Notes under the pieces: model-generated | The model's database searches: none | What the model saw: the letters and a program-made list of their open reading frames with translations, nothing else | Told to the model about the DNA's origin: nothing | Assembly: GCA_030606635.1 (NCBI GenBank) | Contig: JAUWGA010000067.1 | Location: 1 to 9,194, forward strand | Origin: Methanosarcinales archaeon | GTDB taxonomy: Archaea > Halobacteriota > Methanosarcinia > Methanosarcinales > Methanogasteraceae | Direction: 5' to 3' | Length of the DNA: 9,194 bases | Shown here: piece by piece, positions 5,787 through 9,194 of the stretch | Layout of the letters: each line of letters opens with the position of its first letter | How positions within the stretch are numbered: the first letter of the stretch is position 1 | Program-made: the position numbers and the translations under genes

Positions 5787-5798
5787 TGATATATATGA
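5787..5798 (+). promoter_or_regulatory. TATA box for the prephenate dehydrogenase gene
   Basis: TGATATATATGA, preceded by the A-rich CGCAAAAAC, is centred about 40 bases before the ATG at 5833. A start near 5818 leaves a 15-base leader that includes the AAGGAG ribosome binding site. Confidence 0.55.
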
Positions 5799-5821
5799 AA
5801 TACATGAAATTACAATATAAA

Positions 5822-5827
5822 AAGGAG
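5822..5827 (+). promoter_or_regulatory. Shine-Dalgarno site for tyrA
   Basis: AAGGAG lies five bases before the ATG at 5833 and fixes the start codon just ahead of the dinucleotide-binding motif. Confidence 0.75.
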
Positions 5828-5832
5828 TACCC

Positions 5833-7131
5833 ATGAAGATCCTGATCATCGGCGGAACAGGCGAACTCGGACAGTGGTTTACGAGATTCTTCCAGCGCCG
5901 CCATCACACGGTTGTGGTCTGGGGCAAAAGCGGCAAGGTCGAGATCGCCGAAGCGTTGGGCGCTATGTACGCGCACGATCTGGATGCTGCGATCCATGAG
6001 GGCGATATCGTTGTGATATCGGTTCCTATCGATGTAACAGAGGATACAATCGAGGAGATTGCGCCGAAGATGAATCGCGGGAGTCTTCTTATAGATATGA
6101 CCTCGATAAAGAAGATACCGCTTGATGCGATGGAGAGGTGCGCTCCTGGTGGCGTCGAGGTGATAGGGACGCATCCGATGTTCGGTCCAAGCATCCCTGA
6201 TATCAGCGGGCAGACTGTGATGGTCACGCCGTCAAACAGATGCGAACGGTGGCTTCCGATATTGACCGATCTCTTCGAGCGCGAGGGCGCAAACGTCGAG
6301 ATCGTTGACGCCGACACGCACGACCGGGTCATGGCGGTGGTGCAGGGGCTCACGCATTTCGCATACTTAAGCATCGGATCCACGCTTCGGAGCCTCGACT
6401 TCGAGGTCTCCCTGTCGAGAAGGTTCATGAGCCCTGTGTACGAGATCATGCTCGATTTCGTCGGGCGGATACTCGGTCAGAACCCGCATCTGTACGCGAT
6501 GATCCAGATGAACAATCCAAGGATCGCGGAGGTGCATGAGGCGTTCATCGCCGAGTGTACAGGGCTTTCGGAGGTGGTCAGGGACGGTTCCGTGGACGAT
6601 TTCACAGATCTGATGAAGAATGCGGCATCTCACTTCGGGGATACGGAATCCGCTCTGAGACGGTCTGATAAACTGATCAATACGAAGATCACAGAGTTTG
6701 AGGAACTGGTCAGGTCTATAGGACGCGAGAGTGGCGTGCTGCATCTCCATTCCGGGGTTATGCATCTCGGCGTCATCACAAAGGTCGCCCCGAGAACCAT
6801 TGTCATGGAAGAGGGGAGGAGATCTGTTGAATTAAAGATCGAAAACATAAGACTGCTCAACCGGGAAGAGTTGCAGGACTGGAAACTTGAAAATCTGCGT
6901 AGGTTTACGCGGGATATCTCAGTCATACTGCCTGACCGCGCAGACCCCTCCGTGATCTGTGATGTGATATCGAGATGCGATGGCGCGGTACGTGCAGATG
7001 TCATCGACCGGTACGAGCCGAGACAGAGCGCAACTTTCCGGATCGAGATTCTTGGTGACCGTGACCTTGACAGTGTCGAGAGAGGGATCGAGGCGGTTCT
7101 TTCCGGTATCGGGTGCGTGCGGCGCGGGTAG
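5833..7131 (+). CDS. tyrA: Archaeal prephenate dehydrogenase with C-terminal extension
   Basis: The 432-residue product converts prephenate to 4-hydroxyphenylpyruvate, the committed step of tyrosine synthesis. The N-terminal Rossmann domain starts MKILIIGGTGELGQWF, giving the nucleotide-binding GGTGELG at 7-13. The second strand ends VVVWGKSGK (27-35) without the acidic residue typical of NAD preference, so NADP use is possible. VISVP (61-65), IDMTSIK (87-93) and GTHPMFGPS (112-120) are family marks, and THDRVMAVVQGLTHF (162-176) brings the conserved histidines of the helical catalytic domain, which runs to about residue 300. Residues 303-350 form a strand-rich segment ending NREELQDWKLENL. 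The final part (about 355-431), RDISVILPD...VIDRYEPRQSATFRIEI, resembles the FDX-ACB fold of phenylalanyl-tRNA synthetase. That part may be regulatory; this is inference. The gene stands alone with its own promoter and diverges from the stomatin operon. Confidence 0.9.
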   Translation: MKILIIGGTGELGQWFTRFFQRRHHTVVVWGKSGKVEIAEALGAMYAHDLDAAIHEGDIVVISVPIDVTEDTIEEIAPKMNRGSLLIDMTSIKKIPLDAMERCAPGGVEVIGTHPMFGPSIPDISGQTVMVTPSNRCERWLPILTDLFEREGANVEIVDADTHDRVMAVVQGLTHFAYLSIGSTLRSLDFEVSLSRRFMSPVYEIMLDFVGRILGQNPHLYAMIQMNNPRIAEVHEAFIAECTGLSEVVRDGSVDDFTDLMKNAASHFGDTESALRRSDKLINTKITEFEELVRSIGRESGVLHLHSGVMHLGVITKVAPRTIVMEEGRRSVELKIENIRLLNREELQDWKLENLRRFTRDISVILPDRADPSVICDVISRCDGAVRADVIDRYEPRQSATFRIEILGDRDLDSVERGIEAVLSGIGCVRRG

Positions 7132-7221
7132 TCTGTAAGATTAGCAGTCCCAGAACCAGAACGCCCGGAACTCTGGCTGCCCAAACATTACCCAAAGATG
7201 CTCTCGCTCAATGAAAAATAT

Positions 7222-7245
7222 CGCAGCCCAGAGGTTTGGGCTGCG
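7222..7245 (+). terminator. Nine-base perfect hairpin downstream of tyrA
   Basis: CGCAGCCCA (7222-7230) pairs perfectly with TGGGCTGCG (7237-7245) around a six-base loop, 90 bases after the tyrA stop. A second hairpin follows after five bases. It may mark or stabilise the tyrA transcript end. Confidence 0.45.
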
Positions 7246-7250
7246 TCCAC

Positions 7251-7275
7251 GTTTTGTATGACCCCAGTACAAAAC
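7251..7275. repeat. Eight-base perfect inverted repeat
   Basis: GTTTTGTA (7251-7258) pairs with TACAAAAC (7268-7275) around a nine-base loop. It lies directly after the previous hairpin, and its AT-rich arms differ from that GC-rich stem. Confidence 0.45.
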
Positions 7276-7323
7276 CCACGCGAACGGATTTCTTAGACAG
7301 ACTTACTGTAAACTATGCATTGG

Positions 7324-7375
7324 AGTGACATTGCCATATACATCGTTGTGAAATGAATACTACGGCAGTGTCACT
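7324..7375. repeat. Twelve-base near-perfect inverted repeat with 28-base spacer
   Basis: AGTGACATTGCC (7324-7335) and GGCAGTGTCACT (7364-7375) pair over twelve bases with one T-G wobble. The wide spacer suggests terminal repeats of a very small element, a binding site pair or a structured RNA rather than a simple terminator. Confidence 0.45.
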
Positions 7376-7431
7376 ATTATGCTATGATCGTACTACTGCT
7401 TAAATGCTACCGAAATGGTTAGAATTTCAGA

Positions 7432-8466
7432 TCACCCCTCCGAAATCGGCGGCACATAATCAAGAACCGTACCACACGCCTCTTTAATCATCATCGTCGC
7501 AACGATGCCCGCGTACCGCCCATGCAAAAGCCCATCTGCTATCACCGCGCCGCCCTGTGCGGATTCTTTCGCAATTTTAGCACCGGAAAATCCTTTTAGC
7601 GATCGAACAGGCGCAACCGTATCCAATCGTTCCATCAACTCAGTCCCAATTTCCGGAATCCTTGATAGTCTGCCTGATATCAGCACCTCTTCCGGCGCCA
7701 GAGCGGCTGTGAGTGCGAGAACGTTCTTGACCGCACCCTCGATAAGCGCGCTACGCGCATCATCGTGCATGGCAAGGTCCTCTGGCGCAATCTCGCTCCC
7801 GGCTATGGAGCGCGCCCCCCGGCTGATCATAAACTCCTTTCCGAACCTGCCGAGGAGGTACGCAAGTTCGCCGTCGATCGCACCCATCGAAAGAAATCCG
7901 ATGCCGCCGCTGCTTCCGCCGATGCCGTCCACAACCCTTCCGGAATCGACGGCGATGGCGGCGGTGTGTGCGAATCCGACCTCCAGCAGTATAAACGAGG
8001 TCCGGTCATAGTCGATGCCCGAGCTTACCGCCTGATCCCTTACAGCAAGCGCGCACGAGCACAACTTGTCAGGAGTGCCCATGTCGATCCTGTTGACCTT
8101 CCGAAAGTCTGGAACCGTTGGCAGGTGTATGACCCCCGGGACTACATATACCGGCAGATTGTGCTCTTTTAACGTCTCGATAAACCTGCGCATCCCGAGT
8201 ATCGACCTGCTATCGTCATTCCTGCGAAGCGACATCAGGAAAATGTCGCGCCGCGTTATGTCAGAGATTTTTTTGACGGGGATCCCGTACCCTGAGGGTC
8301 CGATGATGAGTTCGGGCTCAGCCGTTTTCAGCAGGTCGATGACCGATTCCGGGTCGGATGCGATCTCTTTCGTTGGTATCGATAGATCGAGGGTGACCTT
8401 CTCGCCGTCCAGTCCAAAGAAGTCGAAACTCTTTGTGCCTGGGTCGATTCCGATGACGCGTGTCAT
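7432..8466 (-). CDS. DUF1464 family ASKHA-fold kinase-like protein
   Basis: The 344-residue product starts MTRVIGIDPGTKSFDFFGLD, with the Asp-Gly phosphate-binding loop of the acetate/sugar kinase-Hsp70-actin fold. IIGPSGYGIPV (54-64), FILLEVGFAHTAAIAVDSGRVVDG (158-181), the glycine-rich GIGGSSGGIGF (181-191) and EEVLISGRLSRIPEIG (259-274) give the second phosphate and adenosine motifs. This family is archaeal, known mainly from methanogens and relatives, and is sometimes described as predicted butyrate kinase; I know of no demonstrated reaction. Phosphorylation of a small acid or sugar is a reasonable guess from the fold. ATG 8466 is the start, since the loop motif begins at once and the promoter spacing gives a leaderless message. 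It diverges from comE through one shared TATA palindrome, so the two may be expressed together. Confidence 0.88.
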   Translation of the reverse strand: MTRVIGIDPGTKSFDFFGLDGEKVTLDLSIPTKEIASDPESVIDLLKTAEPELIIGPSGYGIPVKKISDITRRDIFLMSLRRNDDSRSILGMRRFIETLKEHNLPVYVVPGVIHLPTVPDFRKVNRIDMGTPDKLCSCALAVRDQAVSSGIDYDRTSFILLEVGFAHTAAIAVDSGRVVDGIGGSSGGIGFLSMGAIDGELAYLLGRFGKEFMISRGARSIAGSEIAPEDLAMHDDARSALIEGAVKNVLALTAALAPEEVLISGRLSRIPEIGTELMERLDTVAPVRSLKGFSGAKIAKESAQGGAVIADGLLHGRYAGIVATMMIKEACGTVLDYVPPISEG

Positions 8467-8489
8467 GATGGTGAGATGGCTGCCCGGAC

Positions 8490-8504
8490 GTATAAACTTT
8501 ATAC
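8490..8504. promoter_or_regulatory. Palindromic shared TATA box for the divergent DUF1464 and comE genes
   Basis: GTATAAA-C-TTTATAC is a perfect palindrome around base 8497. Its centre lies 31 bases from the first base of the comE ATG (8528) and 31 bases from that of the DUF1464 ATG (8466). With archaeal TATA-to-start spacing of about 26 bases, both messages would have leaders of only about five bases. Neither gene shows a Shine-Dalgarno site. Confidence 0.65.
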
Positions 8505-8527
8505 CCTGAAACCATTGATATCATCAG

Positions 8528-9070
8528 ATGAAGCGCGTATCTGCAATCGAGGCAATCGCTTTAGAACTGGCAGATGAGCTTGTGATCTGCAATCTCGGTT
8601 ACCCGAGCAGGGAACTGTATGCGCTAAAGGATAAGGCGACGCATTTTTACATGCTCGGTTCGATGGGGCTTGCATCATCGATCGGGCTTGGACTGGCGCT
8701 GTCACAGCCGCGCAAGGTCGTGGTTCTCGATGGCGATGGCTCGCTCCTGATGAACCTTGGCTCGCTTGCGACCATCGCAAACCACGCTCCGGAAAACTAC
8801 CTGCTCGTCGTTCTCGATAACCAGTGCTACGGTTCGACCGGATGCCAGTTGACCGCCACATCGCGTGCGGCTGACCTGGCAGCGATCGCAACCGGCGCGG
8901 GTGTGCGTGATGTGTGGAGCGCATCGACGATAGAGGAGGTGCGATCTGGCGTGCATGGCTCGGGCGTGCTCGTGATAACGGTCGATTCCGGAAACGCTGA
9001 TGTGCCGATCATCGATATGGAGCCAGTGGAGATCAAGAGGCGATTTATGCGGGAGATAGCTGGGGTTTGA
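8528..9070 (+). CDS. comE: Sulfopyruvate decarboxylase, beta subunit (coenzyme M biosynthesis)
   Basis: The 180-residue product has the length of the separate ComE subunit. With ComD it decarboxylates sulfopyruvate to sulfoacetaldehyde using thiamine diphosphate, in coenzyme M synthesis in the cytoplasm. Visible marks are VICNLGYPSRELYAL (19-33), FYMLGSMGLASSIGLGLAL (40-58) and the thiamine diphosphate/magnesium motif: LDGDGSLLMNLGSL (67-80) through VVLDNQCYGSTG (94-105). The C-terminal part is a typical TPP-enzyme end. The nearest relative by activity is phosphonopyruvate decarboxylase, but the short stand-alone form in a methanogen-like setting favours ComE. The alpha subunit is not adjacent: upstream is the divergent DUF1464 gene, and the next gene starts only at the window edge. 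The message is probably leaderless. The presence of coenzyme M synthesis is the strongest hint to a methyl-coenzyme M reductase organism. Confidence 0.9.
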   Translation: MKRVSAIEAIALELADELVICNLGYPSRELYALKDKATHFYMLGSMGLASSIGLGLALSQPRKVVVLDGDGSLLMNLGSLATIANHAPENYLLVVLDNQCYGSTGCQLTATSRAADLAAIATGAGVRDVWSASTIEEVRSGVHGSGVLVITVDSGNADVPIIDMEPVEIKRRFMREIAGV

Positions 9071-9138
9071 GATGGCGCCGGAACAAGTTGGCAATCGGCT
9101 ACCCGGATTGTAGGTGGGATGAGTTCTGATGTAACTCG

Positions 9139-9179
9139 CTAAAAATAGAAAGATATAATATTCAAATTATAGAAGAGGA
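9139..9179 (+). promoter_or_regulatory. AT-rich promoter region and ribosome binding site of the next gene
   Basis: Two TATA-like stretches (TAAAAATA at 9140-9147 and AGATATAATA at 9151-9160) are followed by AGAGGA (9174-9179), eight bases before an ATG at 9188. The first box would leave the ribosome binding site inside the leader; the second would give a nearly leaderless start. Confidence 0.5.
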
Positions 9180-9187
9180 ATGATTTA

Positions 9188-9194
9188 ATGGATA
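9188..9194 (+). CDS. Start of a downstream gene, 3' truncated by the window
   Basis: Only ATG GAT A is visible. The start is inferred from the promoter-like AT-rich stretch and the AGAGGA site just upstream. Nothing can be said about the product; comD is one possibility that the next bases would settle. Confidence 0.4.

Larger units (their letters stand above)
7132..7431. other. 300-base gene-free stretch between convergent tyrA and DUF1464 genes
   Basis: I find no credible coding frame, tRNA or recognisable C/D-box RNA here. The stretch contains three clear inverted repeats (7222-7245, 7251-7275, 7324-7375). GCCCAAAC (7179-7186) can also pair with GTTTGGGC (7234-7241), competing with the first hairpin. 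It is more AT-rich after 7280 than the flanking genes. It may hold transcript ends, an untranslated RNA or the remains of a small mobile element. Confidence 0.5.

Noticed and set aside
5813..5822. Second TATA-like box CAATATAAAA before tyrA
   Set aside because: A start about 26 bases downstream would fall inside the coding region and lose the good ribosome binding site.
5719..6174. Minus-strand open frame opposite the start of tyrA
   Set aside because: It crosses both divergent promoters and is antisense to a well-supported gene; its protein lacks family features.
9121..9137. GAGTT-CTGATGT-AACTC hairpin after comE, with C/D-box-like TGATG and CTGA
   Set aside because: The stem has only five bases, and the boxes do not have the order and spacing of a C/D guide RNA.
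1..9194. CRISPR array, insertion sequence or phage genes
   Set aside because: No regularly spaced repeats, transposase, integrase or phage structural protein can be seen.

Overview
The window looks archaeal and euryarchaeal, from a methanogen or a close relative (Methanomicrobia or an ANME-type lineage); I cannot resolve it further. The evidence is an SRP19 gene, a tyrosine tRNA with a C1-G72 pair and a bulge-helix-bulge intron, a WtpA-type tungstate/molybdate binding protein, a protein ending in an archaeosortase-type sorting signal, archaeal TATA boxes with very short leaders, and comE, the beta subunit of sulfopyruvate decarboxylase in coenzyme M synthesis.

Layout. (1) Positions 2-2441 hold a tightly coupled three-gene operon on the + strand, with ATGA stop/start overlaps at both junctions. 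It encodes a surface-anchored protein (5' end outside the window), a lipoprotein-like paralogue of the same apparent fold, and an extracytoplasmic WtpA-like oxyanion-binding protein. No permease or ATPase gene follows. (2) The stop codon of wtpA lies inside an intron-containing tRNA-Tyr gene (2419-2529). The srp19 start codon follows four bases after the tRNA, and the tRNA 3' end contains a GGAGG that could serve as the srp19 ribosome binding site. (3) A PHP-family metallophosphoesterase gene follows with its own promoter. (4) On the - strand, a stomatin (slipin) and an NfeD/1510-type membrane serine protease form a two-gene operon. (5) Divergent from these is an archaeal prephenate dehydrogenase with a long C-terminal extension that resembles an FDX-ACB domain. 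(6) A gene-free stretch of 300 bases holds three inverted repeats. (7) A DUF1464 ASKHA-fold kinase-like gene (-) and comE (+) diverge from one palindromic TATA box lying exactly 31 bases from each start codon. A new gene begins at the right edge.

How the parts relate. The first operon probably acts outside the cell membrane, with three exported proteins around an oxyanion-binding theme. The stomatin and NfeD protease form a known membrane quality-control pair. TyrA (tyrosine synthesis) and comE (coenzyme M) are ordinary metabolism. The most unusual parts are the dense wtpA/tRNA-Tyr/srp19 junction, the orphan oxyanion-binding operon whose WtpA appears to lack one of its two carboxylate metal ligands, and the symmetric shared promoter of the DUF1464/comE pair.
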